Shown here piece by piece: positions 10,100 to 21,083 of a DNA stretch of 64,000 nucleotides (its first letter is position 1; each line of letters starts with the position of its first letter). Source of the DNA: Hybos culiciformis (lineage: Eukaryota; Arthropoda; Insecta; Diptera; Hybotidae); NCBI GenBank assembly GCA_964007475.1, contig OZ023275.1, positions 5,456,001-5,520,000 of the forward strand, in the 5' to 3' direction. The position numbers were made by a program, and so were the translations under genes. Below the pieces are notes generated by a model, which saw only the letters and a program-made list of their open reading frames with translations, had not been told where the DNA came from and made no database searches.

Positions 10100-11639
10100 G
10101 TACAATGTATATTCACAGAAAAAAGGATAAAAAAGAATTTATTTTATTTTAAAAAGCTTTAAAAGAACTTTAATTGAATTAAATTAGAATGACAAGTTTT
10201 TATTAAATTAGCGAATATTTTTTCTAATAATTCTTTTGTCTGGCACTTATTATAGGTACCTTATTTTAAAATAATTTTAAGAAAAATCAATTATTTTCAT
10301 CGTGTTTTTTCCCAACTGTGCAATATAATGCCTCTCAGCATGGAATTTGTTTTTATGGAGATCTAATTAATTGAAAATTGTATTAAGATAAGACAACATA
10401 AGATTATAATGATAAGATCAAATGAAAATGAAAAAAAAAAAAAATTAAATTTTCGTTAATTAAATTGCTTTAATGTTTATTTTTCGAAAGTGAAATTTTA
10501 AGTTTTGTGTCTGCAGTTAATTATAAAATATATCAAAGTTGAAAATAATATTCTGGCAGATGGTTTGTGAAAAAATGAAAATAAAATTTATATAGCCTTG
10601 ATTTTAGATTGTTATGTTACAAAATATTAATTTTAAATATCTTTATCTTTGGTATTTTAATTGAAAATTGTATAAGAATTTTTGATTTCATAATCTATTT
10701 CCCACTGTTTTTGTGCTATATCTGAATATATCTTGAAATATTTCAATATTTTGTGACACATTATTAGTAAAATTCCTAATTTAACACATTTTCACCTTAA
10801 ACAACGTTCTATGTACACATTAATGAAATATAAAAATTAACACTTTAAGTAATTAGTCCGCCTACAACTTGGCAGCTATTAATTTTTTTATGAAGTGAAT
10901 AAAACAAACCGTATTAAAAAAAAATGCAGTAAAATGTGTGCAAAGTAAAAATGCAATGCGTTTCAGATTTTATTTGTTATATTTTAACTAGTCTGCAAGA
11001 GTAACAAAAATAAAGAAAAAAAAATTATTAAACATGGTTTTGATTTAAATTTTGTAATTATTCCTATATTCATACAATACTGAATTTAAATGTCAGCTTT
11101 CTTAAAACGAAAGAATTGATCAGGACAAATTAATTCCATCAATCTATTAAATAAAAAATCTACACAAATTATTTATCAAGTTGAGATTTTTTAATGGAGA
11201 TATCATTAAGCATCGTAGTTACAAATTTTTATTATGATTTTCAACAACAATACACATGTAGAGCTTTAATGTTAAATAAATAAATAATCTTTTAGTACTT
11301 TTGGGTAATTGAATAATAATTTGCGATAAGTAAGTTAAAGTTAAAAATAATAATCATTATTATTATTATTATTTTATCTTATTGAAAAGTCATTGATATT
11401 ATTAATTATTTTTGTGAAGGTTAATTATTCGTTGTTGTTTTTTCTTCTTTTGTATGTTGTCTTAAATCAAATTTTGAAGAAATATTTAACATTAATATTT
11501 CATGTGAGAAAATGTTCACATAGCACAACATAATATATTTTAAGTAAAATTTTATGAATAAGAATAGACTATGTACATTTTCAAGTTCGTAGACTTAAGT
11601 GATAACATTATTTCAATTCAAGACTGATATGTTTGAAAA
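10100..11639. other. Intergenic A+T-rich region without recognised genes
   Basis: Only homopolymer runs and short simple repeats were seen, including a TTA microsatellite at 11356-11373. No exon-like segment was found. Confidence 0.55.
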
Positions 11640-11762
11640 GTTTAAATTTCAGTAATTACCAATCAAACACTTAGATCAAAACAATATTTGAAAAATTCAC
11701 TCAAATTCCATCCGACCGAACACGGATAATGGCAATACCACTACACTACGTCCATGACGATT
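11640..11762 (-). mobile_element. tRNA-derived SINE copy, B box deleted
   Basis: The stretch CCGAACAC..AATGGCAATACCACT matches the tRNA-like part of the copy near 20.2 kb. Similarity continues through TCAAATTCCA and TTTGAAAAATT into CAAACACTTA. On the - strand the A-box-like TAGTGTAGTGG is kept (11741-11751). A block of about 20 bp corresponding to 20216-20235, which holds the B box, is missing. The other copy has the short repeat CGA at both edges of that block, so a microhomology deletion is likely. Outer boundaries are approximate. Confidence 0.7.
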
Positions 11763-14700
11763 TTGTTTCAGATCATTTCTGCATAGTTTTTAGTTAATTT
11801 AATTTATAATATGGTTCTGATTGTATCAAAAGTAACAAACGAAAAGAACTTCCAAAAGAACAGAAATGCGGAAATTTTTTTGTATCATGATTTTTTTTTT
11901 CTTTCAACCAGAAGTATTAAAAATAACAAACTTCATTAATCATATTCAACAGACAAAAAAAAAAAAACAACAAATATTAGAGTTTAATATTTCTATTTTT
12001 ACAAAAATTACGTAAATTATAAGAGTAAGATTATGTGTTAAAAAATGTTATTTTGAAAATTATATAATTTAAAGAATTAAAATAAGGTTGAAATTAATCT
12101 AATTAATGTGTAAATGATCTGTATTCATATATTACATAAAAAGCAGCATTGATTAATAGCTCATGTCTAAACTCGTCTTTTTAAGAATAAGTTTTAAAAA
12201 TTTCATTTATGTTTTTAAAAAAAATCTGTTTTAATATCTGGTGATGAGTAGCATGATATAAAATACTGTACAGAATAACTCAACCCAATATTAATAAAAA
12301 CTTTACTTTTATAATTGCAAGTTAAAGTTTCTGTCTTAAGTCTTTTGATTTACAATTTGCATATTTGAAATTTATAATAATATATATATTTTTTTTCATT
12401 TAACAAGAATTTCAATAAAAATGGTGCACAAATTTTTAACTTCCTTATTGAATTAATTAATAATTTAATCTAAAATAAAAAAAAAAGTTATAACACATGC
12501 TTGAGTATATTAAAACGGCAATAAATCTCAAAAACTATACTTCTCAATAGAAAATCAAACAATTTATTATTAAAAGAAAATAATAATATCAAATAGCCAA
12601 AGTAAAGAAAAAAATTAAATGATTTGAATTATTATTTTCGCGTGACTAAAAAAAAATTATTCGCAAACTATAATAGTTTTATGATTATTCAACATCGAAA
12701 CTTTGGTTTTGGGAAACCAAAGAAAATAGAGAAAAAAAAAACTTTTATTATTAAGTAATGTTTGTTCTTTTTTTTTCTATCTAATAAAAATAATATGTTA
12801 TGTCACACCTTTTTCTTATTTTTGAAACTGATTCTTACAATTGCACTGAAAACAATTGTCCAATATCCTAAGAAGATATTTCAATTTTTAAATTTTTTTG
12901 TTAATTTATAGACAAAGTTTGTTGGTTTCAACGAAATTAGGTGCATTTTTTCCTTAAAATATTTTTTATTGCTTAAAATATTTTTTATTCTCAGATAAAT
13001 ATACAGATTTTGTGTTATTCAGAATTTTTGGGATTTTGTGTTTTCACATATTTTAGCATGTAAATTTGTTTTGACGTCAAATAACGTTAAATAATTAATA
13101 TTGACGTTAAATAATTAATATTGAATATTGAATACTGTCCACATCAAACTATTTTTGTATAAATTGTTTAGAGTGTTCCATAATTTCACTTTGCCTGAAC
13201 CAAATAAAAAAAATTCTAATAGAAGCATTATGATAAACATTATTCAAAAAGGCCGCAAGCTTCTATTATTATTTCCAGTAAATAATTTTTTTTTTGTATT
13301 TACAAAAAAAGGTTCCTTATTTGAATTTTTAAACAATAATTTAGATTTTGTAATAGTATATAGTAATATTTTACTTATTTTATAAAATCTGATAAAAAAT
13401 ATATTAAATAGCACTTAAAGGCTTAAGGGCTTCCATTATTCTGAAATTTTAAATTTTCTGATAATGTTATAATAATCATTTTCAATATTCATGATATTTT
13501 AATGTGCTGTTTATTTTCATATATATATATACCTGGATTATAATTATAATAGAGTTTATGTAGATTTCGAAATACCTTAATATTTTTTAATTTAAAAATT
13601 TAATTGGTAAAATATTAAAAGAAAAATTACTATTCAATATTTAATTAACGATGTTGATGGGTTGAAAATTCATGGAAATCGAAAGCTCCACTTCCATTGC
13701 AAGATTTTTCATTATTACATATTTAACGTTTTAGAGATTAAATATGCCAAAATCAATAATAAACACAAAAATTATATCTTAACGCTTTAAATTTTTATTA
13801 CATTTTTTAAATGTACGTAATATCCGTTTCAATATTTTAATTTTAACATTTGAAAATAAAATTTAATTATCTCATTATTATATTATATTTTTATGTAATA
13901 ATTTATTGTTTGCTTCAATGTTAATGGAATTTAATTTTGCTCTAAATACATTGACGGAAATTTAATAAATTCAGTTTGCTGTAATAAGAATAAAAGATAT
14001 TTAGGACAATTACGCGTCTTAAATCTTAAAGAATAAATATAATTGACGACAATAATATTAAATTTTTATTTATTTTTTATTTTATTTATACATTTTCTGT
14101 GTTTTTTTATTTTGTTTTTGAGTTGAACATATATTTTTTTTAAGTACCTATTTATTAGCTTCTTGAAACATTATGTATGGTACCTCTACCTATATGTTTG
14201 CACAAATATTTATAAATATTATGAACATTATTATCTATACAGGTAAGGTAATAAGTAAGTGACGCATAAGTTCAATATTTAATATCAACTTAACCATATT
14301 ACGTGAGGAATTAAATTAAAAAAAACTTAAATCCGACTTGGAAATATTTTTTTTCTGTCTTAGTTTTGGGCTACTTTCAAGATAAACTGCTCAAATATCA
14401 ATATAATTTTACATATAAGTACTTATCTGTTGAACGATATTAGTTATTATTATTTTATTAGAATGTATTTGCAACTTTAATTGAAATATTAATTAAATAA
14501 TAAATCAATTAAAATTGTAATTGACATTTTAGTCGAAACTATTGATATTAAATAATAAAATAAATATGAAAATAATGGTTTAAATTATTTTCAAGACTGT
14601 TTCATAAGCACAGACAAATTAATAAAGAATGAATATAGCTAAAATTTCGGGAAAAAATTATATATGAATTTCTGATGTCAGCTTGAGAGCTTTTTATTTT

Positions 14701-17700
14701 TAATTTTTCCTGTATATTTTTCTCAATACATTTTTTTTTTTATAATGCCGATAATTTAACGAGAACTTATTAGATTACCAGCATGAAAAAGTATAATAAC
14801 CAAAAATTAGAAAAATAAATTACGTTTTAATTAAGGAAAAATAAATATAATTTTTGTTTTATTTTTGATTGATAGATACAATAACAATTTGAAATTTTTT
14901 TTTTCAATAATTATAATTTCATAAAAAAATATATAAATTTTTTTGTATTCTTGCGGTTTTTCCTAATTTGGTATAATTGTTAGTCATAATGAATATATGA
15001 ATATAGAATAATTGCTATAAATTTATTAGCAAATTTGATTTTTATATTTCCTTTGATTTTTTTTTTATTTTGTACGAAACTGTCAATCATATAGTGAAAA
15101 AGAAATAAATTTATCCGATTATGGATGGCATTATGTATATTCTTGTAAAAAAAAAAAATTTATATGTGAATATTTTTAGTCGCACATTTAAATTACATAC
15201 ATCTAAATTGGTTTAAATAATAATCTACATTTTATTTTATTTTGAGATAATCTTCTTATAATAAAATTTTGTTTCAATTGGTGCATACGATAATTGAAAT
15301 TATAATTCTGTATCAGTTAAAAAGATAATTAATTCTTTGAATTTTTTTTAAACTTTATTAATTGTCTCGTTTAGTTTAAAATTTAACTGAACTGAAGTGA
15401 AATTGTTGAAATTTAAATAAAATTCACCGATAATAAAAAATTTAAAATATCACAATTTTGTACGAAATTACAATATAATATACACATTTTTAGAAAATGC
15501 AAGAGATTAAGAAAATTAATGGATAATTGTATCTCTTGAATGATCGACATAAAGGAATTCGTTTCAATATTGTTATGCAATAGCAACAACAAAGTGGAAT
15601 AACTTTGACATTTGGATCACTCATGAAGTTATCATATTATAATATTTTCAAAATTAAAACTGAGAAAAATATGTAATTTTACAATGTTAATTTACTTTAT
15701 AAAGTTCCTTTATATAAATTATTTTATGTAAATATTTGCATATGCATGGTAATATAGTTTTGTTCGTGACTTAATTAAAGCTTTCTAATATTAAAATATT
15801 ACTTCAAAAATGATTAATTTGTCATAATTTATAGTCTAACAATAATCTTTATGTTATAAAAAAAGATTTATTAAACTCACATAAAGATTTTATGTTGAAA
15901 ATTCTTAAGATGAAAAAAATAGAAGAAAAAACAAACATCAAATAGAATCTTAAATGTAATAATTTTCTGCACTTAAAATTGTTAATGTTTCAATTATTAG
16001 AAAAAAAAAAATCATAAACAATTTTTTTTTTGATATCATATCAATTTAATATTAAACATATTAATTAAAATCGTATAATAAAAAACAAATAGCACGTGTT
16101 TTCAAGATTAACAAAATTGAAATTTTAATTACTGTTCAATGATTTCGTAAAAATACAGATATACATATTTTTTCTTTAAAAGCGTTAGACTAGTAATTAA
16201 AAATTATGGTTTTTATTTTAGAATTATGACATCATGTCTTAAAAAAAATAATTTTAATAACTAAATATATTTTTTATATTATCAAAAACAATTTTCCTAT
16301 TTTTTTGTTTTTAATTACAAAAAAATTTTAATTTATAATTACTTATAATTACTTATTAATATATTTTTCGCGGGATATTTTGTAATAACAAATAAAGCAA
16401 AGTAGTTGTTGTCAAATTGATTATGCGTTCAACTAACGAATCTTTTTGATTTAATTGAATTTCATAAGTGCATTTGTATTTTTTACTAGCAGTACATATG
16501 TTAAAACAAAACTAATTTGTCGCATATTTGATCAAAAATCATCTAGACTTGATTGTAAGAGATTTAGAATAATTTTTTATTTCATATTTTAGGGACCATT
16601 ATAATTTAAAAAAAATTTATGCGTAACAATAACGTAGAATTTAATTTTTTATCCCCAACTTGCCCCAACAATTTTTATGCTAAAAAAGGAAAAAATGGAC
16701 TCACTTTCTGTCTGCTCGTCTGCCCGTCTATCAGCCGCGCAATTAAACGCTTATAACTTTTAAACTTATTGGCCTGCCCGAGTAAAATTAAAAAAAAAAA
16801 AAAATCTAAATCTAATAAAAAAAAGGACAGAGAATTCGAATAGAGTTTAAGTGATATGTAATGATAGCTAATGACTGTAAAAATTTAAATCTTTTCTTTA
16901 TCTGAATATTCTTCATTAATTTAATGCAGTTAATAAATATATCCATGAAATTTTTAATCATAATAAAAATTTATATTATTATATGAAAAGTTTATTATAA
17001 TCGTGCCAATAAATCTTCAAATAATAACTTTGTAATAATTTTTTTAATGTTCCAATATAATATGTTCATTAAATTGCAGCTTATAATAATTTTATTTTAT
17101 GGCCAATTTTTAACTTGAAAAAATATTTTTTTTGCCAATATACATATTGTATTTTTTAACAGCGCAATTTAAGGTGATACATCGAACTTAGGTAAACGTA
17201 TATGACGTTGGCAGAGGAATAGTAAGAAATAATAAAACTATTCTACCATTTAATTAATATAAAATTAAAAGAAAAAAGTCAGAATATTTTTACTTGAGCT
17301 GTGAAACTATTTCTCAGAATGTAACATATATGAAACAAATCTGCTCTACACACATCTACTCATATTCTAACAGCATATTGAGCGCGGTCGCACGCATTTG
17401 AGTTGAGTCTCTTGGTGCATCGACCATAACCCGCTAATGAATGTTAAAAACAAATTTACCACTTTTTCCATTAAAATAATATATGATTAAATTTACACAT
17501 ATTTGAAAACATAATTTTAAGGGATTGGTTCACAGAATACAAAATTTTGTGTAGCATTAAAAAATGAAAAAAAAAAACGTTTTTTTACCCAATGACAGGA
17601 TATTAATATTGTCAAGAACATATTTTATGTCACGTAAGGTGATTGAGCAAATGAGTTATCTGGTAACAGTAGGTGATATGCAAATTTGATAATTTGTTAA

Positions 17701-20043
17701 GAAAAAAAAAATTATATTTTTATCATTGATTCACGTTTAAAAGTGAATTTGTTGAAAGTGTTATAATTTTTTTTTTAATTAGTTACAATAAAGTAATATG
17801 ATGACAAACAAAAATAATGTTTTTATTATAAATATGTATATATGTAACAAATAAATAAATGAACAAGACCAAGAATGTTTTATTTTTGAAACATGGTTTT
17901 CGTGAGTAAATATAAAATCTGTTTTTCATAATAAATTTTTACTTTCTTGGTTGCATATTTTTTAATTTTTCAGAATAGAAACATAAACAGATAAAAAAAA
18001 AGGTAAACGAATGAAGTATTAGGGTTTGTGTACCACGAAATATATAGATTGACAATCGATATTTAATTTTTAATTTGTTTTGTTATTTTCATTGACTGCC
18101 TATACATTTAAGATTGAAGATAGAGAGAGAACAGTGTGTGATCTAATTGATTTAAAATAAAACGAAATGATATATTAAAAATAGAGTACAAAGGTAGGAG
18201 AAGATTCTATTTCAATCTTTTTTTATGTGGATTTACTATTTTATGTAAAGATGACATATGAAGTTAGTTAAATTTTACAATATATATTTTCGGAACTCAA
18301 CTTCTTTTTATAGCTTCTTTTATAAAGTATATTCTTCGTGAAAGTATTTTGTGAAAAATAGAGTCTGATTGAAATAGATCTAGTGTAATGGTCACAGAAT
18401 ACAGCCCCATAATAGAACAAGGCAAAAACTATGTTATTTTAATTCATGTTTTCTTTTTTCTTTTTACTAAGAGATTCTCTACAGAAGAATTGATTAGTTC
18501 ATTAAAGGATTAGGATTTCTTTTACTGACTAATTTTTCTTTTAATTGTTAACTTGAGTTTGCGTTTCTATTATTTTTTAATTCGTTATAAAAGTTTATAT
18601 TTACCATGGAAAATATGACATGATTGCTATGCTAAGTGCGGACCATAGATGATTGATTAATTTTCTTAAAAAAAATTGCAATATTTATTTTAATTTCAAA
18701 TAAATCGATTATTTAAAAATTATTTCAATCTTATTTATTATAAAATAAAAAAAAGGTGGAGCTATATATTTATCATTCATAAGATATTGAGTCTGGATAA
18801 CGCGATTTGTAATTTACAAAAAAAAGTAAAATTCAGATTCTTCAACATTAATCTTATAGTATAAAAAAATCTTATAGTAAAAAATCTTATAATATAAATA
18901 TATTTAGAAAAAAACTTCCGATGTTAAGTCGGCCGTCAGAGAAGGGCACTGTCATTATCTTACAACACTATAACAACACTATAACATCGGAATGGAATTC
19001 CCACTTGATCTAAGTATTTGGTTTATTTTACTGTTTAATTTACGGTTTAATTTGTAATAAAACAATTTGCTAAAAATCTAAGTTTACTAGCTAATTTATA
19101 GATAGAAAAAATATTTTGTCACTAATGTATGTATTTCAAAAATGTGAGTCTTTTCTGAATTTTACATAATGCAAATATTTTCCACAATTTTTATTATGCG
19201 GAAACTATTTTCATATAGTTAATAGTAAAGAAATATAATGGCTGACCGAAAGTTCTTTCTAGTCTGCACACTATTTTTTATTGAATTGAAATATGAAAAT
19301 ATGAAAAATGAATTTAAAATAACATTTCACTAATATGAAAAATTCTACAATCTCTACAACAATTCAAAATAAATGACATTTTAACATAAAGTTTAAACTA
19401 CTTGGTTACACCTGTCTGCTTAAATTTGTTTTATTAACCTTAAGAAAGCGTGCGTGTTAAGTTACAACAGTCCGATTAAAGCAAAAAATATAAATTAAAA
19501 ACGAAAAAGAAAAAAACAAACAATTTTGTTAGTGGTGCTAGAGCAAACCAATTTAACACTTTAAATTAAATTAAATGATTAAAATCTTGGAATTTTAATG
19601 AAAGGCTTTTTGATTTTGGAAACATGTATAAAAAAAATGTTATTTTTATCTTTTAAATGAACTTTTTTTTTTAATTTCAGGATATTTGTTTTTTATTACG
19701 AAGAAAAAAAAAAAAACATTCTAATTATAAAATATAATATTTATATGATTTTTATTTTTGAATAATTTTATTTTTAGAGAGTACAAAATTGTAGAAAAAT
19801 AATTGTCGTTGTCTTATATTATCATTAGACAGCGGGTTATACGCAAATGCATTCTTTTGCATAGTCGCATAGGCAATAATTTTTTTGAATAGGTATATAA
19901 TCTTTTTTATTTTATTTTATATAATCTTCTCTCCTCATATATCTGAATAATGAAAACGTATCATCATATTATTTTAGTCATTATTATTTTTTTTTTCGGG
20001 CCTATTCACACTTGAAATTTCGCATTTATTCTGCTGTTTAAAT
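11763..20043. other. Gene-poor A+T-rich region
   Basis: No coding exon could be supported across about 8.3 kb. Visible structure is limited to direct repeats. One is a 20-bp unit ACGTTAAATAATTAATATTG twice in tandem (13084-13123). Another is a duplicated CTTAAAATATTTTTTATTG near 12952-12989. A threefold ATCTTATAGTATAAAAA-like unit lies at 18851-18900. A short inverted repeat TTCCGATGTTA..TAACATCGGAA lies near 18917-18994. More GC-rich islands at 16690-16790 and 17340-17440 are noted in the findings. Confidence 0.5.
13084..13123. repeat. Tandem duplication of a 20-bp unit
   Basis: The unit ACGTTAAATAATTAATATTG occurs twice without interruption and is perfect. A partial third copy, ATTGAATATTGAAT, follows. 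Confidence 0.9.
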
Positions 20044-20094
20044 CAGGGCCGGCTGTGGGTTTTGCGAGGCCTCGGGAAAATATTATATGCGGGG

Positions 20095-20287
20095 CGGGGC
20101 GCCTTCACATAAGAAAAAAATTTTACATGAACATAATTTTATCAATTTTTTAAAACAACACAAACACTTAATTCAAGTGGGACAAATTGAAAAATTGACA
20201 CAAATTCCAGTCCGAGGTGGGAATCGAACCCACGACCGAACACGCCGTAGTATAATGGCAATACCACTTCACCATGAAATCCGACAA
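20095..20287 (-). mobile_element. tRNA-derived SINE
   Basis: On the - strand an A box like TGGTGAAGTGG (20264-20274) and a canonical B box GGTTCGATTCC (20220-20230) stand about 35 bp apart, as in a type-2 RNA polymerase III promoter. The tRNA-like head reads ...GTTCGGTCGTGGGTTCGATTCCCACC, but its acceptor arms do not pair well, so it is not a functional tRNA gene. A tail of about 110 bp follows, toward lower coordinates. A second copy of the same family is at 11640-11762. Boundaries are approximate and no target duplication was identified. Confidence 0.78.
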
Positions 20288-20324
20288 TATATTCAATAAT
20301 ATGCATACATAAACATAATATATT

Positions 20325-20490
20325 TTATTCCAATTTCGTAAAAACTTTTTTTCCTGCTAATTTCTCGATAATATCATCAAAATTTATCTGTTTTGTTACC
20401 TCCTGATCTATTGACAACATAGCGATCTTCTCTAAGATGCATTGTTGATCTTAGATAATTTTTAATTAACTTTAATTTGGAAAAACTGTG
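20325..20490 (-). pseudogene. hAT transposase C-terminal remnant, frameshifted
   Basis: The reading begins HSFSKLKLIKNYLRSTM in one frame and, after the codons for EDR near 20422, continues in another as AMLSIDQEV..QINFDDIIEKLAGKK. It closes with a TAA at 20325-20327. This is the same hAT dimerisation domain as at 8822-8986, with a single frame break and a small loss in the RL..LA segment. Keeping the natural stop shows this is the true transposase end. Confidence 0.87.
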
Positions 20491-20579
20491 ACTTGTAAAA
20501 AACGTTGCATTTGGTGTCAAAAACTTGCCTAGCTTATAATAATTTTTGGAAATATATGAAAGCGCGGGGCCCCTGTAAG

Positions 20580-21016
20580 CAGGGTTGCCAACTCTTGACC
20601 GAGCAAAAACTGGAGAGTTGAAAAAACAAAAAAATGTAGATAGAAAAATAGAAAAAATAAAAAATTATAAATACAATATTATTAACATAACAAACGAAAC
20701 ATAAAACTTTATAAAAAGTAATATAAAATAAGTACAATAAATAAAAATACATAATAATTGAAATTAGAAAAAGATTAGTTAATTAATGAGATCAAGTATT
20801 TCTTAAATAACTTTATTTTGGAACAAATGATACTATAGCTAAACGAATTACAAAGTAACATGACATCTTCTGGTGAATAGCTTATGTGAATTTCTATTTT
20901 ACTTTAAAATTATTAATTTTGAAAAAAACTGGTAAAATTTTCAAAAACCTGGAGACATGGAGTTTTAGTTGAAAAACTGGAAACTCCACGGTAACACACC
21001 CCAGTTGGCATCCCTG
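20580..21016. mobile_element. Nested hAT MITE, 437 bp
   Basis: The left end CAGGGTTGCCAACTC and right end CAGTTGGCATCCCTG are imperfect inverted repeats. The flanks CCTGTAAG (20572-20579) and CCTGCAAG (21017-21024) match at 7 of 8 positions. The interior near each end contains AACTGGAGAGTTG and GAAAAACTGGAAACTCC, a continuing inverted similarity. It interrupts the subterminal region of the 20044-21075 hAT element and is therefore younger than it. Confidence 0.88.
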
Positions 21017-21083
21017 CCTGCAAGTGCAGGGCCTTGGGATAAATCCGCGAAGTCCCGACCTCTGAGCCGGCCCTGGTCTAAAT

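Larger units (their letters stand above)
20044..21075 (-). mobile_element. Decayed hAT transposon carrying a SINE and a nested MITE
   Basis: The ends are CAGGGCCGGCT (20044-20054) and AGCCGGCCCTG (21065-21075), perfect over 11 bp. They are flanked by GTTTAAAT (20036-20043) and GTCTAAAT (21076-21083), 7 of 8 identical and fitting nTnnnnAn. The - strand at 20325-20490 keeps a frameshifted C-terminal transposase piece related to the one at 8822-8986. The terminal repeats of the two elements differ, so they are sister families. Two later insertions lie inside, a SINE (about 20095-20287) and a hAT MITE (20580-21016). Confidence 0.93.

Noticed and set aside
9817..10116. 99-codon open frame on -
   Set aside because: It runs through the subterminal repeat of the hAT element and encodes duplicated low-complexity text, not a transposase segment.
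20205..20287. Functional tRNA gene on the - strand
   Set aside because: Promoter boxes are good, but the acceptor and anticodon arms do not pair properly, and a second degenerate copy exists at 11.7 kb. A SINE head fits better.
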